64,000 nt of DNA from Gymnothorax reevesii (lineage: Eukaryota; Chordata; Actinopteri; Anguilliformes; Muraenidae), in the NCBI GenBank assembly GCA_029721435.1, contig CM056573.1, positions 49,822,501 through 49,886,500 of the forward strand, in the 5' to 3' direction. Positions 45,427-56,149 of this stretch are shown in pieces. The stretch's first letter is position 1, and every line of letters starts with the position of its first letter. The notes under the pieces are model-generated. The model did not search any database, was not told the DNA's origin, and worked only from the letters and a program-made list of their open reading frames with translations. A program made the position numbers and the translations under genes.

Positions 45427-46104
45427 CTAGAACGGGCACTCGGTAGAGCGCATACCTTCGCCGACGCCACTGAATCCCTCGCCACTGGCGTTGGTTTCAT
45501 GCTGATCGGATAAAAATTGACCGAGATATGGCCGAAAGTCGGTTTTGACCTTTTCGTGGCCTTGACCTTGACCTTTGACCCGATCACTCCCAAAATCTAA
45601 TCGATTGATCCTCAGGTCATGCCAAATGAACCCACCAAATTTTATGAAATTCCATTTGGTACTTTTTGAGTTATTCGATACACATCCACACAGACAGACA
45701 GACACACAAACAAACTAGAACGGGCACTCGGTAGAGCGCATACCTTCGCCGACGCCACTGAATCCCTCACCACTGGCGTTGGTTTCATGCCGATCGGATA
45801 AAAATTGACCAAGATATGGCCGAAAGTCGGTTTTGACCTTTTCGTGGCCTTGACCTTGACCTTTGACCTGATCACTCCCAAAATCTAATCGATTGATCCT
45901 CAGGTCATGCCAAATCAACCCACCAAATTTTATGAAATTCCGTTTGGTACTTTTTGAGTTATTCGATACACATACAGACAGACACACAAACAAATAAATA
46001 CACGGGGATCAAAACATTACCTTCGTCAGCGAAGTCGCTGGCGAAGGTTATAAATACACGGGGATCAAAACATTACCTTCGTCAGCGAAGTCGCTGGCGA
46101 AGGT
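45427..46104 (-). mobile_element. Helitron-like family A, two tandem copies
   Basis: Two head-to-tail units start (inferred 3' ends, minus strand) at 45427 and 45715. Each has a GCGCTC-tacc-GAGTGC hairpin, then CCGTTCTAG, with TT next in the flank. The opposite end holds the inverted sequence ACCTTCGTCAGCGAAG... GGCGAAGGT, present twice (46018-46048 and 46074-46104) because a 56-bp end block is duplicated. The 3'-subterminal GGCGAAGGT is the inverse of the 5' end. The 92-codon frames are conserved only because the copies are young. Each unit has TGACCTTGACCTTTGACC. Confidence 0.65.
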
Positions 46105-46106
46105 AG

Positions 46107-46550
46107 CTATGGAACCTACAGTATCACGATACAACGCATTTCTCAACTGTTTAGGACGAAGATTGACTCCTTGGCGAGAGACAACCTCACACCTCTGCAG
46201 GTCCGAAAACGCATAATTTCGGAGAATAACGTGAGCATAAGCTCACAGGCTATTAAGTTGTATATTGCCAATTTGTTTATTTAGCTATACTGCGGTTGGC
46301 TTTTCAAAACCAATAAATCAATTGCGGCACACTTCGCTGAAGTTATTCCCACAAACTCTCAGAATCACAGTTTCTGCAATAAAGACATATTTAAAAAACA
46401 TCGAAAGAAAAAATCCTTCAAGACTACAATTTCTTTTATTACGCTGTCGAATTTATCATAAATTATCATAATGTTAGGCTTTTTAAACGGAGGATCAGCC
46501 GCACGCTTTCCAGAGGTTGCATAAGCTCTCACTTCCAATGCAAGAGAAAA
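46107..46550. other. No recognisable feature
   Basis: Small frames only; no motif. Confidence 0.4.
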
Positions 46551-46870
46551 CTAGAACGGGCACTCAGTAGAGCACATACCTTCGCCGACGCCACTGAATC
46601 CCTCGCCACTGGCGTTGGTTTCATGCCGATCGGATAAAAATTGACCGAGATATGGCCGAAAGTCGGTTTTGACCTTTTCGTGGCCTTGACCTTGACCTTT
46701 GACCCTATCACTCCCAAAATCTAATCGATTGATCCTCAGGTCATGCCAAATCAACCCACCAAATTTTATGAAATTCCATTTTGTACTTTTGGAGTTATTC
46801 GATACACATACACACAGACAGACACACAAACAAATAAATACACGGGGATCAAAACATTACCTTCGTCAGC
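46551..46870 (-). mobile_element. Helitron-like family A, third copy
   Basis: It matches the 45715 copy almost base for base from CTAGAACGGGCACTC to CCTTCGTCAGC, where it is cut short at its inferred 5' end. The flank next to CTAG is again TT on the minus strand. The same TGACCTTTGACC motif lies at 46693-46704. Confidence 0.7.
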
Positions 46871-46879
46871 AAGCACAAA

Positions 46880-47399
46880 CGCAATTCTAACGGTCAAAAT
46901 GCCCTCTGTTCTATAACTTACATGCGGTACAACATTCAGTTCCGCGGAGCCACGTGGTTATTCCAGGCGGTAAATTGCCCTGTGATACGGCTCATTGGTC
47001 AGCAGTGTGAAGTACCGCGTAATGGCTCATTAGATCCTGGTTAGAAACGGGTTAGAAGGGCGAAATGTTCGAGGTAACCGGGCGCGAACTAACGTCATCT
47101 CTTGGGTTTTAACGGCGACTGTGCTGTAAGGAACATCTGCAGAACAAACAAAGATTAAACTTTACCAGGTGCAGCCATTCCTCTGGGGACAGCTTGTAAA
47201 GTCAAGTCCAGTCAACAGCCATGGTTGCCAGAGGTCCCAGATGGTTAGACGTTCCACCAGACCTATCCGCTCCCCCTGGTACCTCAGGGCATCAAAAGGG
47301 CTTGATATCTCCACTGATTCCATCAGTAGCTGGATTGTACTGTTATGGTCCGGACCAGGAATCAAGCGCACTGTAAAGGTGCAATCAGGAACCAGTCGT
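46880..47399. other. No recognisable feature
   Basis: A 69-codon minus frame at 47162-47371 has ordinary composition but no motif I know. Confidence 0.35.
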
Positions 47400-47720
47400 G
47401 AGAACCAGGCAGTGCAGTAGAACTTGTTTTATTAATAAAGGGGGAGGACCCCCGCAGGGCAGAAGGCAAAAGTACAAAGGCCACACTCCAAAAATCAAAA
47501 TCCAGTTGGGCAAAAATAGAATCGAAAACCAGGGCAGCAATCACAATAATCGTATTCGGACAGAAATGGGTCTGGTTCACTGGTAAAGGTTTGTCAACGA
47601 AGCAAAACCAGAATCCAATGGGCGTAATCTGAATCGTAACCAGGGCAGCAAATATAGATCTCGTGGTCGGGCAGAAAAAGGTCAAAACTCACAGATGCAA
47701 CAATAATCCAAAATCACGAA
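47400..47720. repeat. Dispersed repeat, copy 1
   Basis: Phrases such as CCAAAAATCAAAATCCAG, CAGGGCAGCAA, GGTTTGTCA and CCA(A/G)TGGGCGTA are shared in order with 63780-64000. Both are rich in CCAAAATC-type text, as seen in non-coding parts of fish LTR elements. Confidence 0.6.
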
Positions 47721-48680
47721 GGCAAAAAATCGATAGGTCGGGCGGTTCAGTCAGAAAGATATGCACTGAGTAATCAAGGCAAAATGAAATGTGGCACAAG
47801 AAGACTGAGGAAAACGATCTGACGGAGAGTAGCTGTGAAAAGACACCCAATATACATTTCCAGGGAGATCACATGGTGAGAGACACAGGTGCAAACAGTC
47901 AGACTGATTACAAGGGAGCAGCACATGAGGGAGAACCTAATCACATGCAGTTTGGCAGAAGCCAAAACGCGGACAGGGATCACGGGACAAACCTATACAA
48001 AGACATACAGCTCCAGTTAAGGAGTTCTAACGTGCATAGATACTTAAAGAAGGACAGCGTGATAAGACGTGGAGCTACCACAGAAAATGCAGCAAAGGTA
48101 ATCAGGGAGAGACAAGAGGCGGAGACTAGAACAGGGCGAGTGCTGAGGGCTTGTTAATCAATTAGTAAGTGAAACTATACAATCCCTTGGTGCTTGTTAG
48201 TAAGTTAGTATTATATACAATGTTAGTTAGTGATAGTAGCTTCTAGCGACAATAACAAACTGTTAGTATGGTTAGTAAGATAGAAAAGTAAGGCGAAACC
48301 AATAAATCACCCAAAGAGTAACACGCAGGACTGGGGCTGTGTGCAATGACAAGACGAGAGACCAGACGGGGGAGACAAAGTGCAATGCATGATGGAAAAC
48401 ATTAACCGGAATATGACTATGGCAAAATGTAAAACATGGAAAAGTAAAAACTAAGACGATACATAAACTAATCAAAGTAACCAAATCCCAATACACATAC
48501 AAAGAATAGTCAGACATGGCAAATATCAGAAAACACAAAAGGCAGTCAGAATTAACAAGGCATGAACATGGTCAAGGCAGAACAGAACATGAGCAATGGC
48601 AGAATGACAACACGCAGAGTTAGAAGTACTATCCAACTGGTAGTTTATTGACAGCAATGCGGTACAGATTGGGAGTGGAA
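47721..48680. other. No recognisable gene
   Basis: The 122-codon plus frame at 47789-48157 has no known motif and is probably a chance frame; TTAGTTAG/AGTAAGTTAGTA repeats occur near 48160-48280. Confidence 0.35.
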
Positions 48681-48689
48681 CCCCAAGAT

Positions 48690-48960
48690 GGATAGCGAGG
48701 ATGGAACCATGAGGAAGATGGACAGTTCAGCACAGTAGTAATAGGCTAAGCTTGAGCTGTAATCGTCGAACAGGCTTTCGGAATGCTGCTAGGTGTTACA
48801 CAGGCTCCACCATTCCATTGCTATGGAAAGGCTGCTTGAGGGGAGCACTGTCTCAGTCGTGACTCCACTTTATGATTAGAAGCTTGTTCCAAACAAACTG
48901 GACAAGGAAAGCAAACTGGATGGGTTTTCAAGAATGCGGTCTCAGTCTTCGACCATGATT
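48690..48960. repeat. Dispersed repeat, copy 2
   Basis: Homologous to 38420-38690 (GGACAGTTCAGCA, GGTGTTACACAGGCTC, CAAACTGGACAAG). Same orientation on the plus strand. Confidence 0.6.
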
Positions 48961-49002
48961 AAGATCGCAAGCTTATTCTTGACAGAAGCAGAATTGAATT
49001 AA

Positions 49003-49454
49003 CCCTTAAATGCCCCTGTGACAAATTTGTCACTCGATTTTGGGGGTTGTCAAAACCACTGACCCCACATAAATTTTGCAACCTAATGCCCATAGTGACA
49101 TATTTAGACCGTCAGTGCTGTCATGTGATGCATAAAAGTGGAATTAAGATTACATTGGCTGCATCAGTGCATCCGCATGATAGATCAGCACCCATTCATC
49201 ATTGGATGAAGTAGACAAACGGGTAAGCTAATGAAAAATAAGCTATGTTTAATACTTCAGCTGTATGTCTACTGTTTTATCATTCAAATCCCCGAAATGC
49301 CCATTGTGACATATATGTCACAAAACTAAAATGAGGTCAAAGGTCACTAAAAATTAAAAATTGCTATTGGGTTGTTAGTAGCCCCTCCCCAGGACATATT
49401 AAGAGAATACATAGATTTTTCTTCCAACTTTTACTATAGCTGGGCATTTAAGGG
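49003..49454. mobile_element. piggyBac-like MITE
   Basis: The perfect 13-bp ends CCCTTAAATGCCC and GGGCATTTAAGGG are flanked by TTAA (48999-49002 and 49455-49458). CCC-starting ends at TTAA are the piggyBac pattern. It is 452 bp and non-coding. Two perfect palindromes, GTGACAAATTTGTCAC (49018-49033) and TGTGACATATATGTCACA (49305-49322), lie at either side of the interior. Confidence 0.85.
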
Positions 49455-49671
49455 TTAACTTGAACTTGGTTCAAATCCTTGACCCTGATTAGGATAGAAT
49501 CTCGTTTGACGCAACTTAATGATTGCAAAGACTTCTAGGGGAAAGGCTGTCACCAAAGTACAAGTTGCATTAAAGGAAGACGAAACAGTTTTAGAACTAA
49601 ACATTAACAAGGATAACTTGCCTGAAAGCAAATTTACAGTCCAGCAACTTGCACGTCAAGTAGTGGGCTCA

Positions 49672-50010
49672 GGGTGGCATGGTGGCACAGTGGTTAGCAC
49701 GACTGCCTCATAGCAAGGAGGCTGTGGATTTGAGTCTGGCCTTTCTGTGTGGAGTTTGCATGTTCGTGTGGGTTTCCTCCGCGAACTCCAGTTTCCCTCA
49801 CCCGCAAAAAACATACATTAAAGGATGCATGGATATGTGCGAATGTTACGTGGTGGTCGAGGGGGCTGTAGGCGCATACTGGCAGCCATGCTTCCGTCAG
49901 CCTGCCCCAGGGCAGCTGTGGTTACAAACCGTAGTTTATTACCATCAGAGTATGAATAATGTATCCATTGTGAAGCGCCTTTGAGTGCCTAGAAAAGCGC
50001 TATATAAAAC
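49672..50010 (+). mobile_element. tRNA-headed SINE with an L2-type 3' stem
   Basis: The head GGCATGGTGGCACAGTGG, GTTAGCACGACTGCCTCA and TTCTGTGTGGAGTTTGCATG is the same class as the SINE at 25455. The tail differs: AAGCGCCTTTGAGTGCCTAG then AAAAGCGCTATATAA, which can form a GCGC...GCGC stem and resembles the 3' hairpin recognised by L2-clade LINEs. Confidence 0.75.
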
Positions 50011-50059
50011 TAATGAAGCATTAGGGGTTCAAGCCCGTTGGGCAAAAGCCCTATTGTTG

Positions 50060-50210
50060 TGTGGTTTTTATTATTATTATTATTATTATATATTAAAACA
50101 TAATATATATTTAATATATTATATATATAATATAATATAATAATAATATATATATAATCCATATATCCATATAATATATAATATAATATATAATATATAT
50201 TAAAACAGCA
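50060..50210. repeat. (ATT)n and (TA)n simple sequence
   Basis: A run of ATT triplets is followed by irregular TATA-rich sequence. Confidence 0.9.
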
Positions 50211-50689
50211 ATGTTTTCGGAAAATTGCCGTGAGATGGTAAATGGCAGAGACCTGAAATTTTGCACATTGTTTGGAAGTTGTGGGTAAATGCTTACCAAA
50301 GCATTTTTAACTCAATCGGCCTGATGGTGGCGCTATAATTCAAGAAAAACAGGTTTTCACTTTAAAGGTCATAACTCCTACGGTGTAAGTCCAATTTACT
50401 CGAAACTTGGTACAGACATTCCTCGGTCCATTCTCTACAACTTTCCCATGAGGACCTCAAAGGTTCGCCATATTTGATTTCCTGGAATTTTGAATTTTTT
50501 GAAAAACACATTTTTGACATCTCCTCCGATTCCTTTGAAATTTGCTGTGGACCACCAGTGGACTAAGCTTATCAAAGATTGTATAAAGCTTGTTGAAATC
50601 TCATTTCATTTCTGAGATTTTGACCAATGAACTTCAGCAGGGGTGTGGCAGAGTACATTAATGGACAAAATTCAACAACCATTGGAACA

Positions 50690-51320
50690 ATCATCATAGA
50701 ACTTACAGAATATGTCTATATTAGTACCCGGAACATAACTTGACAGTGTCGTGCAAATCGGCCCATAGGGAGCGCTATAACACACATCAGACTATAAATC
50801 AGCAATTTTTTGTCCTAAAGCCATAAAACTCACGGGATATTTTCATATAAGTACTTGAAACATACTCTGAAAATGTCATTCAAATGATTGATAGGGGGAA
50901 TTATAAATGCAAAACAAAGCAGCGTGGTATAACAGAAATCAGACAATAAATCAGCAATTGTTTGTCCTATAGCCATAAAACTCGCGGGAGATTTTCATAT
51001 AAGTACTTGAAACATACTCTGAAAAATTCATTGAAATTGCCTGATGGGGGGGTGCTGTAAATGCAGAACAAAGCAATGTGGTATAACACAAACCAGACTA
51101 TAAATCATAAATAGTTTTTCCAATCATAAAAAAACTCACAGGATATGTCCACATAAGAACCTGAAACATAGCCCGTAAGTTTCAATCAAATCGACCAGTA
51201 GGGGGTGCCATAAATGCACAAAATAGCCGAGTATTACACAAAGCAGACGATACATCATATTGGTCCAATCATTACACTGGCGAAATAGCTCCACATAAAT
51301 ACCTGCAACACACTTTTAAA
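50690..51320. repeat. Tandem array, about 150-bp unit
   Basis: The anchor ATAAATCAGCAATT...GTCCTA...CATAAAACTC recurs near 50797, 50947, 51100 and, weaker, 51250. Each unit ends in a TAGGGGG-type phrase and AAATGCA. Confidence 0.8.
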
Positions 51321-51326
51321 GTGGTT

Positions 51327-52067
51327 TTTGTCCCCTGCCTTCATGATAGCGAGCGGAGCAGGGGACATAGTATTCAGCTCCGTCTGGCCGTCCGTCACGT
51401 CCTGTTTGTTCTGAACGCGATATCTCAAGAACGGTTTGACCGACCCCAGTAGATTTCTGTCACCTTGCCATTATCCTCAAGGTCATTATGATCATTTGAC
51501 CACTTACAAATTCCTTGTCAACATGATATCTCAAGAACAGTTCGACCGATTTCATTCATCATTGGTGTCAAGGTGTTTAGGGGTAGGGGGACATAGTATT
51601 CAGCTCTGTTCGACCGTCTGTCCATCCGTTGTGTCCCGTTTGTTGTGAACGCCATATCTCAAGAATGGTTTGACTGATTCCATTCATCTTCGGTGTCAAG
51701 GTCTATTAGGGGAGTGCTCACAGCCCACTCTGTTTACGTGACCTTGCCATTATTCTCATGGTTATTACGACCATTTGACCACTTACAAATTCCTTGTCAA
51801 CATGATATCTCATGAACGGTTTGACCGGTTCCATTCACCTTTAGTGTCAAGGTGTGTTAGGGGCGGGGGACATAGTCTTCAGCTCCATCAGTCCTTCTGT
51901 CCGGCCGTCCGTCCGTCATGTCCCGTTTGTTGTAAATGCAAAATCTCTAGAACGCTTTGACCGATTTTATTCATCTTTGGCTTCAATGTGTCATTTTGTG
52001 AAATGCCGACCCCAGTCGATTTCCATCACCATGCGGGGGACATAGCCACATTTAGTGGCAACACTTG
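51327..52067 (+). mobile_element. Helitron-like family B, plus-strand copy
   Basis: The 5' end has the hairpin GTCCCCTGC...GCAGGGGAC (51330-51366) followed by ATAGTATTCA. The 3' end has GGGGGACATA, then the hairpin GCCAC-attta-GTGGC (52045-52059), AACACTTG and TT. The minus-strand element at 35998-37338 shows the same layout with a different stem sequence. The body alternates GATATCTCAAGAACGG-type and CCGTCCGTC-type blocks with a composite period near 260 bp. Confidence 0.65.
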
Positions 52068-52252
52068 TTAATTAACCTGTTAAAGCATTTAACTACTAAT
52101 GGTGTTTCGTGGCTTGAACCCCGGAATTGCTGCTTGTGGCTATATTTATTATTATTATCATATTATCTGAAGCTTTGCCAAAGACGTCCAATGAATGTTT
52201 GAGAGGCTAAGGACATAGCACCACTTAGTCCGTACTAAAATTAAGACATATA

Positions 52253-53737
52253 CAGCACCCTCAATAATTATTGGCACCCCTGGTTAAGATGTGTTAAAAG
52301 CCTTAAAATAAATTCCATTTTTATTGCAGAAGCATACTCTCACACTGAAAATTGTAGAAAAATGTAAACTTCAACTCAAGGGAATTTTAAGGAAAAAAAT
52401 TCCTGACTAAGAAATAATTATTTTTCATAAAATCACCTGTTCCACAATTATTGGCACTCCTAACAATTCCTAGGTAATAAACGTAATTTAAGTATTTCTG
52501 TCATTTCTACAATAGTTCACAAAGTTTATCAGAGTATCTAGGAACATTTAATTAGTAATTTATCACTTCCTGTTTCCCTGGGGTATAAAAATGACGTTAC
52601 ACGGAGGCCATTTCTCTTCTGAAGAGTGGTCCACTCTTCAACATGAGAAAGACAAAGGAACACACCATTCAAGTATGGCAGATGTGTGTCGACCTTCACA
52701 AGTCAGGCAATGGCTACAAGAAAATAGCCATTAGCCTGCACCTGCCCATATCTACTGTCAGAGGAATCATTAAGAAGTTTAAAACAACTGAAACAGTAGT
52801 AAACAAGCCTGGACGAGGATGCAAGGTTATTTTGCCACCACGCACAGTGAGGAGGATGGTAAGAGAAATAAAAAGTTCTCCGAAGCTCACTGTTAAAGAT
52901 CTGCAACAAATGGTAGCATCTTGGGGTCACAAAGTCTCCAAAACAACCATCAGGCGCTATCTACATCCCAACAAGCTGTTTGGGAGGCATGCTCAGAAAA
53001 AACCTTTTCTCACTCACAATCATAAACGCAAACGTCTGGAGTTTGCTAAGCGGTACTGGGACTTCAACTGGGACCGTGTGATATGGTCAGATGAGACCAA
53101 GATAGAGCTTTTTAGCAATAAACACTCTAAATGGGTCTGGCGGAACACAAAAGATGAGTATGCAGAAAAGCACCTCATGCCCACTGTGAAGTACGGGGGA
53201 GGATCGGTGATGCTGTGGGCCTGTTTCTCTTCCACAGGCTCTGGCAACCTTGTTAGGGTGCATGGCATCACGAACGCTTTGAAATATCAGGACATTTTAA
53301 ATGAAAATCTGGTGGCCTCTGCCTGAAAGCTGAAGATGGGTCCTCACTGGGTCTTTCAGCAGGATAATGACCCTAAATATGTGGCCAAATCTACACAGAA
53401 ATGGTTCACCAGACACAAAATCAAGCTCCTACCATGGCCATCACAGTCCCCAGACCTCAGCCCCTTTGAAAACCTGTGGAGCTGTTTTGTTGGCAAAATG
53501 GGGTTGTACGAAGTATTAACATCAGGGGTGCTAATAATTGCGTCACACGTGATTTGATGTAAAAGAATTATTTCTTAATGTGGGATTTTTTTTCCCCACT
53601 GAATAAATGCACTAGAATTAAGGGTTGGATTTTTCTCTTTTTTTCATTGTGGTCCTATATTATTTAGAAAAAACTGAATTTATTAGAAGCTAAAGAACAC
53701 ATCTTAACCAGGGGTGCCAATAATTATGGAAGGCAGT
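52253..53737 (+). mobile_element. Tc1 element with a nearly open transposase gene
   Basis: The left end follows TA with CAGCACCCTCAATAATTATT; the right end carries the inverse AATAATTATGG...GGCAG before TTATA. GGCACCCCTGGTTAAGAT and its inverse are kept. About 1.49 kb. A solo end of the same family lies at 11208-11338. Confidence 0.9.
52643..53557 (+). pseudogene. Tc1 transposase, one stop plus C-terminal deletion
   Basis: The first 227 codons are intact from ATG: an N-terminal helix-turn-helix (IAISLHLPISTVRGIIKKF), a GRGCK linker where GRPR is usual, the second HTH (VSKTTIRRYL), then WSDETKIELF with the first catalytic Asp and YGGGSVMLWACFSS. A TGA at 53324 replaces a codon that CGA would fit. 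The frame resumes in phase: VFQQDNDPK (second Asp) and [11 protein letters not shown] (Glu). Directly after this the coding sequence is lost by an internal deletion and runs into the 3' untranslated end of the element, so about 60 C-terminal residues are missing. It is the best preserved transposase in the window but not functional as it stands. Confidence 0.9.
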
Positions 53738-53739
53738 TT

Positions 53740-54311
53740 ATATAGCAGGTTAAAAATCTGGGAAACTGTCAAAATATTATTCACAACTGCTCATGAAAAC
53801 AATACATTTTGGTGCGTCCATAATCTCTCTCAGACATGCAAATGCAGCCATGTTTCCCAGATTAAACAAACCTATATTGAACATCCATTACTCTGGGTGC
53901 AATGTAAAGCGCGATCTGGTTATGTGACAAGTGATTAATTGGACTAACACGTACACGTCACCATTGAACAGCACGAATGGAAGACCCTTCCACTACCAAG
54001 CAAGTGCATCAAATAAGCCATGCTTGTTAATGAAAATCACCAATTACATTCAGCAATCTTTTTAGCGACACAGTGTGAATCTATGAAGTTTAAGGATTAG
54101 GTGAAGTGGGTTTATTTAAAGCAGAAAGTTGATGTGTAATCTTCAGTGTGATTTGCCTTGCGTCCACTGATTGCCGTCCAAAAATTGGATAAAAATAAAT
54201 AGCAAATTAAAAAAAAAAAAATCAAATGCTTTTTCTTGAAGCCCATTTGCTTTATGATTTTTCGAAGCCAAGTTTCATGATTATTATGATCCTGGAGTGC
54301 TTACCAGGGCA
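53740..54311. other. No recognisable feature
   Basis: Small frames only. No motif. Confidence 0.4.
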
Positions 54312-55905
54312 TGTGCAAACTATCCAACCCCTAGAAAAAATTATGGAGTCTCTGAATGTTATTTTTTTATTTATTTTAAATTAATAGCAAATAAACAAAT
54401 CATAGATGTGACACTGTACAATTTTTATTCAATAGCTGAACGGTCTGGTTTCCTGAAGCACGCCTCAAACAAATTAAATTATTTTAATGAATAGCATATT
54501 TTTTCCAGATCAAGTAGAGGAAACAAATATAGAATCAATGTTGGGGGAAAAAAATATGGAATCATCAACAAACAATTAGAATGAGTACTTTTTTGCTCCT
54601 TCTTGGGCTTTTTAGATGGGCTGAATTCTTTGAAGCATAGACTTCAATAATGAAAAACAATATTTTCCATGAAGCCGGTTCCAACTCTTTCCATGTATCT
54701 CTCTATGTCTCTCTCTCAATAGTGGTTGACTGATCTGCTTTAAAGGATGAGGCCTTATGGACCTGAAATCAACTGAAAATTTTCTATAAAATGTACTTTA
54801 AATTTTCTGTTGAATTCAGGTCAGGGCTGTTTGCTGGCCATGTTATTGAGTTGATATGCCTTTCCTAAAGAAAAGTGTTTCTACTTTTTGCTCCGTTGGG
54901 TGATGCATCGTAATCTTGAAAAATGATTTAATCATCACCAAACATATATTCTGTGAGAATTAGATAATGGTTCAAAATTTCAATGCACACTTGTGCATTG
55001 ACTGTTGAGGTAATGTTTGCTATCTCTACAGGTCCTTTGCCTGACATGAAACCCCATATCATAAATAAATGGGAAACACTACCTGTTTTCTTCAAGCATC
55101 TTTGTATGTTAATGTCATTTGAATGACATTAAGTTTCAGCATCATCGCCTTGGCCAACGCCAATAATTCAAAATAATTTGCCAATAGTTCATGATTATTC
55201 ACTGAATATCACTCTCATCCAATCAGCCACACTTCATTTTTGCTTCTATTTAGCCCACTTTAACCTTGCTTCTTCTGTTAGGTGTTAGTGTCGCTTTTCA
55301 TTTGGCTTTTCTGATGAACAGTATATCCCATTTCATTTAACCAATTTCTAACAGTTTGTCACAGACATTGACTCTTGTTTCTTGCCATTAGTTTTTCATT
55401 TGCTTTGTTGTGCATTTTATAGTTTCCAGACATATTGCTTCATGTTTTCTGTCCCGACACTTTAACGCCCTCCGTGGTCTAACCATTTGTTCTACATTTA
55501 TAACCATTTTGTTTTTGTTTTCATCAAATTTTAGACACAGCTGACTGGGAAAAACCAATGTTGTTCGCCACTCTCCATGCTGAATTTCCTCCGTGGAGCG
55601 GTTTTTAATCCTTTGATTTGTTTAAATCCCTTTCTTAAAGCTCCAGATTTGCATTAATATACCTTTCAGAAGTGCCAATTACAAGAGGTTGCCAAACTTT
55701 TTCTTCAGCATTGATTGATTCCATAATTTTCCTCTGCTTAAACTGGAAACAATGACATTAATTAAAATAAATTCATCAAAAAAATTTTTGTGGTGTGTCT
55801 CATGAAGCAAGACTGTTCAGCTATTGAACAAAAATTGTTTTGCATCATGTCTGCAATTTCTTTATTTGCTATGAAGTTAAAAGGTTGGATGAACATCCCG
55901 TTTGT
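54312..55905 (-). mobile_element. Old Tc1-like element
   Basis: The subterminal blocks TTCAATAGCTGAACGGTCT (about 54430) and AGACTGTTCAGCTATTGAA (about 55808) are inverted, as are the outer parts (ATCCAACCCC / GGTTGGAT; ATAGCAAATAAA). Exact ends are blurred. The minus strand carries a decayed transposase. Confidence 0.7.
54560..55440 (-). pseudogene. Tc1 transposase, heavily decayed
   Basis: Recognisable on the minus strand: MIWGFMSGKGPVEIANITS-like block (reads FMIWGFMSGKGPVEIANITS), FGDD, stop, IIFQDYDAS where the second catalytic Asp region lies, and ITWPANSPDLNSTENL holding the third catalytic site. The N-terminal part near 55300-55440 is only faintly legible (MSGNYKMHNKANEK). Many stops. 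Confidence 0.7.
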
Positions 55906-56149
55906 GTGGAGATGACAAAAATTCCAGGAGTTGTATTAGGGAGAGACAGCTCCCTGCAATAAATATAGCTGAATGAACACAATGGTAGAAATGTTTTACT
56001 TTAGCCAATAACTTGGTATTTTTACCAGAAAAAAGACTTGGTAATCAAGAATGGATGCCTTGAAGGGATTCTACTAGATAATATTGATGTGTTTTGCCAA
56101 TTATATATTAGTTAATTATTAAATTTTTTAAATCATGTGAATCCCATAG

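Larger units (their letters stand above)
50020..52170. repeat. Composite hairpin repeat interrupted by a family B element
   Basis: The left side has GGGGTTCAAGCC with a GCCCGTTGGGC hairpin (about 50025-50050). The right side has the inverse GGCTTGAACCCC (about 52110-52123). Both are followed by ATT-rich sequence. Between them lie dispersed repeat text (50210-50690), a tandem array and the Helitron-like insertion 51327-52067. No gene. Confidence 0.5.

Noticed and set aside
45427..46829. Three nearly identical 92-codon frames as a conserved gene family
   Set aside because: A second frame over the same DNA is equally open and equally similar; the likeness reflects recent copies of one non-coding element.
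47789..48157. 122-codon plus frame as a gene
   Set aside because: It has no recognised domain, no splice or promoter context, and lies in repeat-like CCAAAATC-rich surroundings.
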